Below are positions 5,143-11,046 of a stretch of 11,046 nucleotides of DNA, piece after piece. Origin of the DNA: VXYL01 sp047518105. Its GTDB lineage: Bacteria; Pseudomonadota; Gammaproteobacteria; Pseudomonadales; Azotimanducaceae. The DNA lies in the NCBI GenBank assembly GCA_047518105.1, contig JAKZRQ010000233.1:1-11046 (forward strand), written 5' to 3'. Within the stretch, counting starts at the first letter, position 1; the number at the start of each line of letters is the position of its first letter. The translations under genes and the position numbers were made by a program. Under the pieces are notes generated by a model, which was given only the letters and a program-made list of their open reading frames with translations, had not been told where the DNA came from and did not search any database.

Positions 5143-8100
5143 ATGCTTGAACGGCTAATCGACTACTCCATCGAGAACCGCTTCCTGGTTGCGCTGGTCA
5201 CCGTCCTCGTGGCTGCGGTCGGCATCTACTCGCTGTACCGGGCACCGCTCGACGCGATTCCCGACCTCTCCGATGTCCAGGTCATCGTCTACACGGAGTA
5301 CCCGGGGCAGGCGCCGCGCCTGGTCGAAGACCAGGTGACCTACCCGCTGACCACGCAATTGCTCGGCGCGCCTTTCGCCAAGGTCGTCCGGGGCTATTCG
5401 TACTTCGGCTTCTCCTTCGTCACCGTCATCTTCGAGGACGGCACCGACCTCTACTGGGCGCGGTCCCGGGTCCTCGAAACCCTGAGCCATGTCGCCGGGC
5501 AATTGCCCAAGGGGGTCGTACCCTCCCTCGGGCCGGACGCCACCGGGGTCGGCTGGGCGTTCATGTACGTGCTCAAGTCCGACCGCCACGACCTGGGCGA
5601 ACTGCGTTCCCTGCAGGACTGGTTCCTCAAATACGAACTGGCGAGCGTGCCCGGCGTATCGGAAGTCGCCAGCGTGGGCGGCTTCGTTCGGCAGTACCAG
5701 GTCACCGTGGACCCCAATCGGCTTCGGGCCTACGGCATTCCCATCTCGAAGATCCGCGCGGCGATCGAGAACAGCAACAGCGACGTGGGCGGTCGCTTGC
5801 TCGAGGTCGCGGAAAAGGAGTTCATGATCCGCGGGCTCGGCTACCTGGAATCCGTGGAGGACATTCGCAAGATCGCCCTTGGCGTCGACGTCGACGGCAC
5901 CCCGATCCTGCTCAAGGACGTGGCACGGGTCGGCGTCGGCCCGGAGATGCGCCGGGGCATCGCCGAGTGGAACGGCGAAGGCGAGACCGTGGGCGGCATC
6001 GTCGTCGTGCGTCACGGCGCGGGCACATCGCAGGTGATCCGGGACGTCAAGGCGAAGCTCGACGAGGTGAAGGCCGGCTTGCCGAAGGGTGTCGAGATCG
6101 AGGTCGCCTACGACAGAACCGGACTGATCGAACGGTCGGTCGACAACCTGCGGACAAGCCTCGTGCAGCAGTTGCTGATCGTGGGGCTGGTGTCCATGGC
6201 ATTCCTGTTGCATTTCCGCAGCGGCATGGTCGCCATCGTGACCCTGCCCGTGGGGATTCTGATGGCCTTTCTCGTCATGTCGATGCAGGGCTTGAACGTC
6301 AACATCATGTCTCTTGGCGGCATCGCGGTGGCCATCGGAACCATGGTCGATGCGAGCATCGTGATGGTCGAGAACGCGCACCGGCACATCGCCAGGAACG
6401 AGGGCCGCCCGCACTGGGAGGTTGTGGCCGAATCCGCCAAGGAGGTGGGACCCACGCTGTTCTTCGCGCTGCTGGTGATCACCGTGTCGTTCCTGCCGGT
6501 GTTCACCCTCGAAGCGCAGGAAGGCAGGCTGTTCAAACCACTCGCGTTCGCCAAGACCTACGCCATGGCAGCGGCCGCGTTGCTGGCGGTCACCCTGGTT
6601 CCGGTGCTGGTCGGCTACTGGGTTCGCGGCGGGATCTCGGTTGAAGACCGGCATCCGGCGAGCCGCGCCGCAGTGAAGTTCGGTCTCGTCCTGTTCTCGT
6701 TCGCCTGGCTCGTGCGACCCGCCCTGAATGCCGTTTTCCGGTTCAAGTTCGTCGTTCTGGGCTTGGTCGGGCTCGCCCTGGCGTTGACGGCCATACCCTT
6801 CTCGAGGCTCGGTTCGGAGTTCATGCCGACCCTCTGGGAGGGCGATCTGCTGTACATGCCGACGACGCTGCCGGGCATCTCCATCACCAAGGCGAGCGAG
6901 ATCCTGCAACAGACGGACCGCATCATCCGCACCTTCCCCGAGGTGGAGAGCGTCTTCGGCAAGATGGGCCGTGCGGAGACCGCCACCGACCCCGCGCCGC
7001 TGTCGATGATCGAGACGACCATCATGCTCAAGCCGAAGAGCGAGTGGCGAGACGGCATGACCCCCGAGAAGCTCACCGAGGAGATGAACGCCGCAATCAA
7101 CGTGCCGGGATTGACCAACGCCTGGACGATGCCGATCAAGACCCGCATCGACATGCTCTCCACCGGCATCAAGACACCCGTCGGCATCAAGATCGCCGGC
7201 CCGGATCTCGCCGAACTCGAACGCCTCGGCAAGGCGGTCGAAGCCGTCGTGCGGGAACTGCCGGGCACTCTCGACGCCTACGCCGAGCGCGTGATGGGCG
7301 GCAACTACCTCGATGTCCGGATCGATCGCGACGCCATCGCCCGCTACGGCCTCTCGGTTCGCGATGTGCAGGAGGTGGTCCAGACCGCGATCGGCGGCAT
7401 GAACATCACGACCATCGTCCAGGGCCTCGAGCGGTATCCCGTGAACCTGCGCTACAGCCGCGAATTGCGGGACGATCTTCCCTCGCTGCGCGCGGTGCTG
7501 GTGACAACTTCCGAGGGCGCGCAGATTCCCTTGGGGCGCCTGGCCAGCATCGAATACGCCGTCGGCCCGCCGAGCATCAAGAGCGAGGGGGGCAAGCCGA
7601 ACGCCTGGGTCTACGTCGACATCCACGACATCGACATCGGCAGCTACGTCGATGCCGCCCGGAAGGCCGTCGGCGAACAGGTCTCCCTGCCCGCCGGCTA
7701 TACCCTCGCCTGGAGCGGTCAGTACGAGTACCTCCAACGGGCGCAGCAGAGGCTGGCGCTGGTCATTCCCGCGACCCTGCTGCTGATTGCGGCCATCGTC
7801 TATGTCAGCCGAAAGTCGGCTTTCGAGACCTTCCTGGTTCTGCTCGGCGCACCGTTCGCGGTCACCGGGGCGATTTGGCTGCTCTACGCGCTCGACTACA
7901 ACCTGAGCATCGCCGTTTGGGTCGGCATCATCGCGCTGGCGGGGCTCTACGCCGAAACCGCGACCGTGCTCTTGCTCTACTTGAACGTCTCGGTGAAGGA
8001 ATATCGAGAGCGCGGCCTGCTCCGTGATCGCGCTGCGCTGCTCGAAGCGATCAAGGACGCCACCGTGAAGCGGGCCCGGCCGATCCTGATGACCATCGCC

Positions 8101-8424
8101 ACCGACGTGGTCGGGTTGCTGCCGATCCTGTGGAGTACCGGTGCCGGCGCCGATGTCATGAAGCGGATCGCAACGCCCCTGATCGGCGGCGTCGTCACCT
8201 CCGGGCTTGTCGTGCTGCTGGTGTACCCCGTCGTCTACTACCTTTGGCACGCACGCGGGGCTGGGCCGGAGGCGGACCCAGGGCACAGCGCAGCGAAGCG
8301 CGGGCCCGGCCCTGGGGCGCTCGGACGCTCAACGTCCGCCGACGACATTGCCGTTCGTCCGCCGAACAACCCGGCCGGAGGGGTGCCATCAACAGCCGAA
8401 CGCCGCCATGGCGTTTGCGAATGA
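5143..8424 (+). CDS. cusA: CusA-type HME-RND Cu(I)/Ag(I) efflux pump, 1093 aa
   Basis: The start follows GAGGTG with good spacing. The layout is TM1 (about 13-31), a periplasmic domain, TM2-TM6 (about 340-493), TM7 (about 535-555), a second periplasmic domain, and TM8-TM12 (about 871-1033). The TM4 motif GGIAVAIGTMVDASIVMVEN carries D403 and E410 in place of the DFGxIVDG of CzcA, marking the monovalent-metal class. M572 (YMPTTLPGIS), M622 (PLSMIETTI) and M671 (RIDMLSTGI) line up, one residue short, with the three substrate methionines M573, M623 and M672 of E. coli CusA. Proton-driven export of Cu(I)/Ag(I) is therefore well supported. The C-terminal tail after about 1038 adds some 55 low-complexity residues beyond the normal end and overlaps several hairpins, suggesting loss of the original stop. 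The 69-bp gap after cusB contains no terminator. Confidence 0.96.
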   Translation: MLERLIDYSIENRFLVALVTVLVAAVGIYSLYRAPLDAIPDLSDVQVIVYTEYPGQAPRLVEDQVTYPLTTQLLGAPFAKVVRGYSYFGFSFVTVIFEDGTDLYWARSRVLETLSHVAGQLPKGVVPSLGPDATGVGWAFMYVLKSDRHDLGELRSLQDWFLKYELASVPGVSEVASVGGFVRQYQVTVDPNRLRAYGIPISKIRAAIENSNSDVGGRLLEVAEKEFMIRGLGYLESVEDIRKIALGVDVDGTPILLKDVARVGVGPEMRRGIAEWNGEGETVGGIVVVRHGAGTSQVIRDVKAKLDEVKAGLPKGVEIEVAYDRTGLIERSVDNLRTSLVQQLLIVGLVSMAFLLHFRSGMVAIVTLPVGILMAFLVMSMQGLNVNIMSLGGIAVAIGTMVDASIVMVENAHRHIARNEGRPHWEVVAESAKEVGPTLFFALLVITVSFLPVFTLEAQEGRLFKPLAFAKTYAMAAAALLAVTLVPVLVGYWVRGGISVEDRHPASRAAVKFGLVLFSFAWLVRPALNAVFRFKFVVLGLVGLALALTAIPFSRLGSEFMPTLWEGDLLYMPTTLPGISITKASEILQQTDRIIRTFPEVESVFGKMGRAETATDPAPLSMIETTIMLKPKSEWRDGMTPEKLTEEMNAAINVPGLTNAWTMPIKTRIDMLSTGIKTPVGIKIAGPDLAELERLGKAVEAVVRELPGTLDAYAERVMGGNYLDVRIDRDAIARYGLSVRDVQEVVQTAIGGMNITTIVQGLERYPVNLRYSRELRDDLPSLRAVLVTTSEGAQIPLGRLASIEYAVGPPSIKSEGGKPNAWVYVDIHDIDIGSYVDAARKAVGEQVSLPAGYTLAWSGQYEYLQRAQQRLALVIPATLLLIAAIVYVSRKSAFETFLVLLGAPFAVTGAIWLLYALDYNLSIAVWVGIIALAGLYAETATVLLLYLNVSVKEYRERGLLRDRAALLEAIKDATVKRARPILMTIATDVVGLLPILWSTGAGADVMKRIATPLIGGVVTSGLVVLLVYPVVYYLWHARGAGPEADPGHSAAKRGPGPGALGRSTSADDIAVRPPNNPAGGVPSTAERRHGVCE
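8261..8338. repeat. Cluster of small inverted repeats inside the pump gene's 3' end
   Basis: The dyads seen include CTGGG/CCCAG (8261-8265 and 8277-8281, with adjoining CC/GG pairing), the palindrome CGGGCCCG (8301-8308), GCCC-TG-GGGC (8310-8319) and CGGACG-CTCAA-CGTCCG (8322-8338, perfect 6-bp arms). This density is typical of intergenic DNA, and it lies within the unusual C-terminal extension of CusA. Confidence 0.5.
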
Positions 8425-8441
8425 CCGCCACCGGGTGTCGG

Positions 8442-8447
8442 GTATAC
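8442..8447 (+). promoter_or_regulatory. Possible -10 box (TATACT) of the MBL-fold remnant
   Basis: TATACT ends 10 bp before the ATG at 8458, so any transcript would be leaderless or have a very short leader, as for the His/Cys-rich gene. No convincing -35 at 17 bp is seen (TTGCGA at 8415-8420 is 21 bp away). It is probably the relic promoter of the broken gene. Confidence 0.35.
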
Positions 8448-8457
8448 TCGCTCGCTC

Positions 8458-8601
8458 ATGGCCCTCGAATACCCCTACGATTCCCACCCCGCGCCAGGCA
8501 CGACGCGCGAAGTCGCGGAGGGTGTGCGCTGGCTGACCATGCCCATGGGCGGGTCGCTGACGCACATCAACCTCTACCTGCTCGAAGACAACGACGGATG
8601 A
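8458..8601 (+). pseudogene. N-terminal remnant of an MBL-fold metallo-hydrolase, 47 codons
   Basis: The frame MALEYPYDSHPAPGTTREVA...GVRWLTMPMGGSLTHINLYL...LEDNDG matches the N-terminal strands of the MBL-fold hydrolase group, whose members usually continue directly with a W-x-(I/L)-VDTG strand and then the HxHxDH metal motif. Here a TGA follows LEDNDG and none of the metal-binding part is present, against an expected full length of roughly 300 residues or more. A matching C-terminal fragment in another frame lies downstream (8630-8830). The gene is interpreted as an internally deleted relic. Expression of the short peptide cannot be excluded, but it could not be an enzyme. Confidence 0.65.
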
Positions 8602-8629
8602 CCATGGGGTTCTGGGCGGCACAAGGCAG

Positions 8630-8830
8630 TTGGCTCGGCGAACAGTTCAGACCATGATGGCCCTCGGCGAAGCCATCACCCACTGCCACCTGCTGATGCA
8701 CCGCAATCGCCTGCGCCGCGATCTCGGCGAGGACGGCCGCTACCGCTTCCGGTCCATCGATCCGGACCTCGACCGGCGTGCGCATCCCGGTCGGCACGAT
8801 GCACCGGACGACCAGCCATTCATGGTGTGA
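8630..8830 (+). pseudogene. C-terminal remnant of the same MBL-fold hydrolase
   Basis: The reading frame gives MMALGEAITHCHLLMHRNRL followed by RRDLGEDGRYRFRSIDPDLD, which resembles the closing helix and strand (LGEALAHLxxLxxRGxLRR...DGxxRFR) of MBL-fold hydrolases of this group. It is in a different frame (+1) from the N-terminal remnant at 8458 and is separated from it by about 45 bp that match neither part. The only start candidate is a TTG at 8630, which precedes the recognisable region and has no ribosome site. The TGA at 8828-8830 overlaps the GTG proposed for the next gene. The assignment rests on pattern memory, so confidence is moderate. Confidence 0.5.
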
Positions 8831-9213
8831 CACCCATCTTCGGTTTAAAGTCACGCGGCTACAGGCCCGCCAAGACCATCGGTGAGGTCCGCAGAAGGAT
8901 CGCTGCGGCCACCTACGCCATCCTGAGATGGGGCGACCGGCGGCTCATGGGTGTCGGTGAGGTCCGCCGAAGGATCGCCGCGGCCACGTACGCCATCCTG
9001 AGATGGGGTGACCGGCAACCCATGGGTGTGCGCTCCATCATCGGCGTGGTGTTCATGATCGGTGGCGTATTCGGCTTCCTGCCCATCCTCGGTTTCTGGC
9101 TGCTGCCGCTAGGCGCCGCGTTCATCGCTTTGGACATCCCCTGGACGCGCCATCGGATTCACGACTGGATGCTGGTGTTGAAAGCGAAGTCGGAGGCCAA
9201 GCCGCGACCGTAG
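8827..9213 (+). CDS. Small two-helix membrane protein with internal 25-residue duplication, 128 aa
   Basis: Residues 66-99 (RSIIGVVFMIGGVFGFLPIL then GFWLLPLGAAFIALDIPW) form two closely spaced membrane helices joined by a FLPILGFW turn and followed by a basic end (TRHRIHDW). This is the look of small PGPGW-like or related membrane proteins of unknown function, normally about 65-100 residues. The N-terminal half contains GEVRRRIAAATYAILRWGDR twice in tandem. The start is uncertain: GTG at 8827 includes both copies, while ATG at 8947 and ATG at 9022 would include one or none. None has a good ribosome site. The mostly synonymous differences between the copies argue that both have been translated. 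Its stop lies 17 bp from the stop of the convergent peptidase gene. Confidence 0.6.
   Translation: MTPIFGLKSRGYRPAKTIGEVRRRIAAATYAILRWGDRRLMGVGEVRRRIAAATYAILRWGDRQPMGVRSIIGVVFMIGGVFGFLPILGFWLLPLGAAFIALDIPWTRHRIHDWMLVLKAKSEAKPRP
8881..9030 (+). repeat. In-frame 75-bp tandem duplication
   Basis: Two direct copies, 8881-8955 and 8956-9030, differ at 8 of 75 positions by my alignment. Five differences are synonymous (Arg, Ala, Thr, Gly and Val codons). The other three bases change RL to QP near the end of the unit. The period is exactly 25 codons. Confidence 0.92.
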
Positions 9214-9230
9214 GCACGGCCTCGTGGCCT

Positions 9231-10259
9231 TCAGCGCGCGAACGGGCGCCGTTCACCAACCAAGGCGGGTTCGAAATGGACCCAGCCTCGACCGTCCGGC
9301 GAGGGTCGGCAGAAATGGGGCGGCGGCGGATTGCCATACGACTCGGGCAGCCGCGCCGCCTCCCCTTCCTGCTTGCGAAATCCTGACAAGCCGTCCAATG
9401 CCAACGAACCCCTCCCTCCGGTCGCCTCGTGAAAATTGTACAAAGGATCCTCATCGGGCCCGTCGTGGCCGAAAATCGCCGCGTACTCGCTCACCATCGC
9501 CACCTGTGCTTCGAGCAAGGGATACCTGTCGTTGATCAGGAGAGCTACGGCCGCGCGAAAGTTCTTCTGGGCCGCCGAGTGATTCGGTTCGCGGTGGCCG
9601 TGCGCGGCGACGAGATCTTCAATGGAATAGTCGACGACATCCTTGGCCGTGAAAACGGAATGCCCCTCTTCGGTCGTTACGATTCGACCGTTCTCGACGA
9701 GCCACTCGCCGTCGGCGGCCACCCAAAGGTCCGGGACCGCACTCGGTGCGACAAAGCCTGCTTGGTACAATTCGATGGGGCTGAAAGGGAAGCGGTTTCC
9801 CCCGTTTGAAAACGTCCCGAACGAGCCCGCGCTGTATCGACCGTTGCCATGAACGATCAACTCGGCCCTCGGGAAGCCGCCGAGTTGGCCGTGGGCGCTG
9901 CTGAAACCCCAATGATTGGGCACCGCAGTCGCGACCGTGAAGTTGGACCAGGTATGCAGCAATTCGTGGAGCGAGGGCCCATACAACAGAGCTCGGTTGT
10001 AGGGGAAGTGGATGACCCCCCGCAGTTTTCCTGCCGAGCCGTAAGTGTTGTCGAAGTATATCTCTCGGCCGATTCCACTCGTATCGTTCATGACCGGTTG
10101 GTGAACTCCGACGTAGCTGGATGTGGCTTCATTGAACGAGTTCAGATTCGATAGGAGCAGCAAGAAGTCGAAATCGTCAGTGAACCACTCGTAGAACGCC
10201 CGCGAGTAGAATCCAGAGCTTGGGCTCTTACGCGTCAGATCTTCGGTCGCGGACATCAC
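9231..10259 (-). CDS. HELLH metallopeptidase-like domain, 3' part of a frameshifted secreted-type gene, 342 codons
   Basis: From a GTG at 10259 the frame encodes LTRKSPSSGFYSRAFYEWFT, DFDFLLLLSNLN, IYFDNTYGSAGKLRGVIHFP, then GPSLHELLHTWSNF with the zinc-protease signature H98-E99-L-L-H102. NHWGFSSAHGQLGGF (115-129), FGTFSNGGN and FSPIELYQAGF (159-169) follow. The HExxH plus the later PIELY glutamate (E163) resembles gluzincin-type ligand placement, and H116 or H123 are alternatives. A closing tail is rich in Pro/Gly (NPPPPHFCRPSPDGRGW). I recall related secreted proteins with SPxELYLxGL motifs but no characterised member. The GTG is probably not the true start: the frame joins naturally to the upstream repeat frame if one base near 10277 is skipped. 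There is no signal peptide in the visible part. Confidence 0.7.
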   Translation of the reverse strand: MMSATEDLTRKSPSSGFYSRAFYEWFTDDFDFLLLLSNLNSFNEATSSYVGVHQPVMNDTSGIGREIYFDNTYGSAGKLRGVIHFPYNRALLYGPSLHELLHTWSNFTVATAVPNHWGFSSAHGQLGGFPRAELIVHGNGRYSAGSFGTFSNGGNRFPFSPIELYQAGFVAPSAVPDLWVAADGEWLVENGRIVTTEEGHSVFTAKDVVDYSIEDLVAAHGHREPNHSAAQKNFRAAVALLINDRYPLLEAQVAMVSEYAAIFGHDGPDEDPLYNFHEATGGRGSLALDGLSGFRKQEGEAARLPESYGNPPPPHFCRPSPDGRGWVHFEPALVGERRPFAR

Positions 10260-11046
10260 CAGGACGTTGTCGTCTGCCAGGTGCCGTCGACAGGTTGGTC
10301 AGATGTCCCGTGGGACTGTCGAGCAGGCTCATCACCAGAATCGTCTCAGTCGATTCCAAACGCAGTTGCCATTTGCCGTCGCCTAGCTCTAGCTCGCCGT
10401 CGAAACCCATCCCTCCCGACTCGAGTTCCGACGCCGTGAACGTTCGCGACGCCCCTGCGGGAACCGACACCCGAATCTCGGTCACGGGGGAGCCGCGAAG
10501 ACTGTCGATGCCGGTGTTCGTGACTTCGGATTCCGCTTCGCCCGGATTGGTGAGCCGAAGCCGGCTTTCCTGGTTGCTGTTGCTCGCCGGATTGAAGACG
10601 GCCATCTCGTAGCGGCTTCCGCCGCGCGGGACCACGTCGTGCATGGATGTCAGAAAACCATCGGAGGTGCGGAGATAGGACAAGACCTCGATATCGAACT
10701 CGCTCGACAGTTCCATGCGCCAGTTGCCCTCGCCTGAGCCAATGCCCCCAGACAGCCCCTTCGCCTCGTTCCCGAACTCCAGATCGTCGGAGTTGAAGTG
10801 CGCCGTCTCGTTGGGCTCCAGTTCAAGCGAAACCGAGCCGTGATCTCGACCGGTGTCGTCGTGCGCGGCCACGACAACCTCGCCGGCTTGGGCGGAGTGG
10901 TTGACAACCCGCACGAAGCCCTGGCGGCCCGAACTATCGCCTGCCGCCGGAAACAGCGGCACCGCGACCGTGCCGCCGCGGCGGCTCGACGGCGCCGTGG
11001 ACAAATTCGTGAGGTGGCCCGTTGGACTCTGCAGCAGGCTCATGAC
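10228..11046 (-). CDS. Tandem beta-rich repeat domains (HLTNLSTAP type), 5' part of the frameshifted gene, partial
   Basis: The frame is open to the right edge of the window, so the gene continues upstream and the ATG at 11043 is internal (VMSLL, as in the second copy). Two related units of about 115-120 residues are visible: FVRVVNHSAQAGEVVVAAHD to SMHDVVP, and YEMAVFNPAS to HLTNLSTAP. Each has a strand-rich body, a (N/K)W(R/Q) turn (GEGNWRMEL, GDGKWQLRL) and an ending of the type (V/I)xVxSxLxSxxGxLTxLxxxP. The sequence VMSLLxSPTGHLTNLSTAP occurs at the window edge and again 237 codons later. Such modules are found in large secreted proteins and probably mediate adhesion, matrix or substrate binding, but this is an inference. 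After the second STAP the frame loses sense (GRRQRPGDVRDRRSDA) and stops, consistent with a one-base shift into the peptidase frame. Confidence 0.75.
   Translation of the reverse strand, partial: VMSLLQSPTGHLTNLSTAPSSRRGGTVAVPLFPAAGDSSGRQGFVRVVNHSAQAGEVVVAAHDDTGRDHGSVSLELEPNETAHFNSDDLEFGNEAKGLSGGIGSGEGNWRMELSSEFDIEVLSYLRTSDGFLTSMHDVVPRGGSRYEMAVFNPASNSNQESRLRLTNPGEAESEVTNTGIDSLRGSPVTEIRVSVPAGASRTFTASELESGGMGFDGELELGDGKWQLRLESTETILVMSLLDSPTGHLTNLSTAPGRRQRPGDVRDRRSDA
10279..11046 (-). repeat. Degenerate protein-level tandem repeats, 711-bp period
   Basis: The 57-bp segments at 10990-11046 and 10279-10335 encode VMSLL(Q/D)SPTGHLTNLSTAP with 18 of 19 residues the same, although more than ten codons differ, nearly all synonymously. 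A half-period unit is also visible: the segment encoding GNWRMELSSEFDIEVLSYL (from 10725 downwards) parallels the one encoding GKWQLRLESTETILVMSLL. Old duplications preserved by selection on protein sequence are indicated. Confidence 0.75.

Noticed and set aside
5155..8286. A 1043-codon open frame on the strand opposite the CusA gene
   Set aside because: It is an antisense shadow produced by the GC-rich codon pattern. The translation is dominated by His, Asp, Arg, Gly and Gln with no domain, while the sense frame is an unmistakable RND pump.
8567..8854. A 95-codon minus-strand frame across the MBL remnants
   Set aside because: It has no recognisable motif and no ribosome site, and it is antisense to the LGEAITHCHLLMHR segment. 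It is treated as a shadow, though it is the least certain of these rejections.
8881..9030. CRISPR-like repeat
   Set aside because: There are only two copies, directly adjacent without a spacer and in frame with coding sequence.
9214..9230. Bidirectional terminator between the convergent genes
   Set aside because: Only 4-bp dyads (such as GGCC-TCGT-GGCC) and no T-tracts are seen, which is too weak to call.

Overview
The window is GC-rich, densely coded and bacterial. The gene content (a CusCBA-type tripartite efflux system and a secreted metallopeptidase with HLTNLSTAP-type repeats) and the base composition suggest a Gammaproteobacterium of environmental type, possibly near Chromatiales or Xanthomonadales. 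That placement is an inference from gene style. No rRNA, tRNA or other marker gene is present to confirm it.

Left part (1-1746, minus strand): a long near-perfect palindrome (68-97) lies downstream of a compact transcription unit read right to left. The unit holds an SPFH/band-7 membrane protein (877-1746), then a ribbon-helix-helix (Arc-like) protein (638-859), then, after a 152-bp gap, a small CxxC/CxxxC zinc-ribbon-like protein (162-485).

Centre (1747-8424, plus strand): a 113-bp divergent control region separates this unit from a monovalent metal (Cu(I)/Ag(I)) efflux operon. A small exported His/Cys-rich protein (1860-2237) sits immediately downstream of a good sigma70-type promoter. It is followed by a hairpin-rich spacer, a TolC/CusC-type outer-membrane factor (2426-3739), a CusB-type adaptor with an N-terminal heavy-metal-binding domain (3736-5073, ATGA overlap with the previous gene) and a CusA-type HME-RND pump (5143-8424). 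The pump keeps all three substrate methionines of E. coli CusA. The small protein plausibly binds or senses metal in the periplasm. The adaptor collects metal, and CusA drives it out through the outer-membrane channel using the proton gradient.

Right part (8425-11046): this region looks worn. The pump's C-terminal tail runs through hairpin-rich sequence of intergenic character. It is followed by the N-terminal and C-terminal remnants of an MBL-fold hydrolase whose catalytic middle is missing. Next is a small two-helix membrane protein gene with an in-frame 75-bp tandem duplication. Convergent to it is a large secreted-type gene on the minus strand that enters from beyond the right edge. It encodes tandem beta-rich repeat domains and then an HELLH metallopeptidase-like domain, and one extra base near 10277 splits it into two frames.

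No CRISPR array, intact insertion sequence, tRNA or rRNA was recognised. The best candidates for something little described are the repeat-plus-HELLH protein, the SPFH/RHH/zinc-ribbon unit divergent from the metal operon, and the long palindrome at the left edge.
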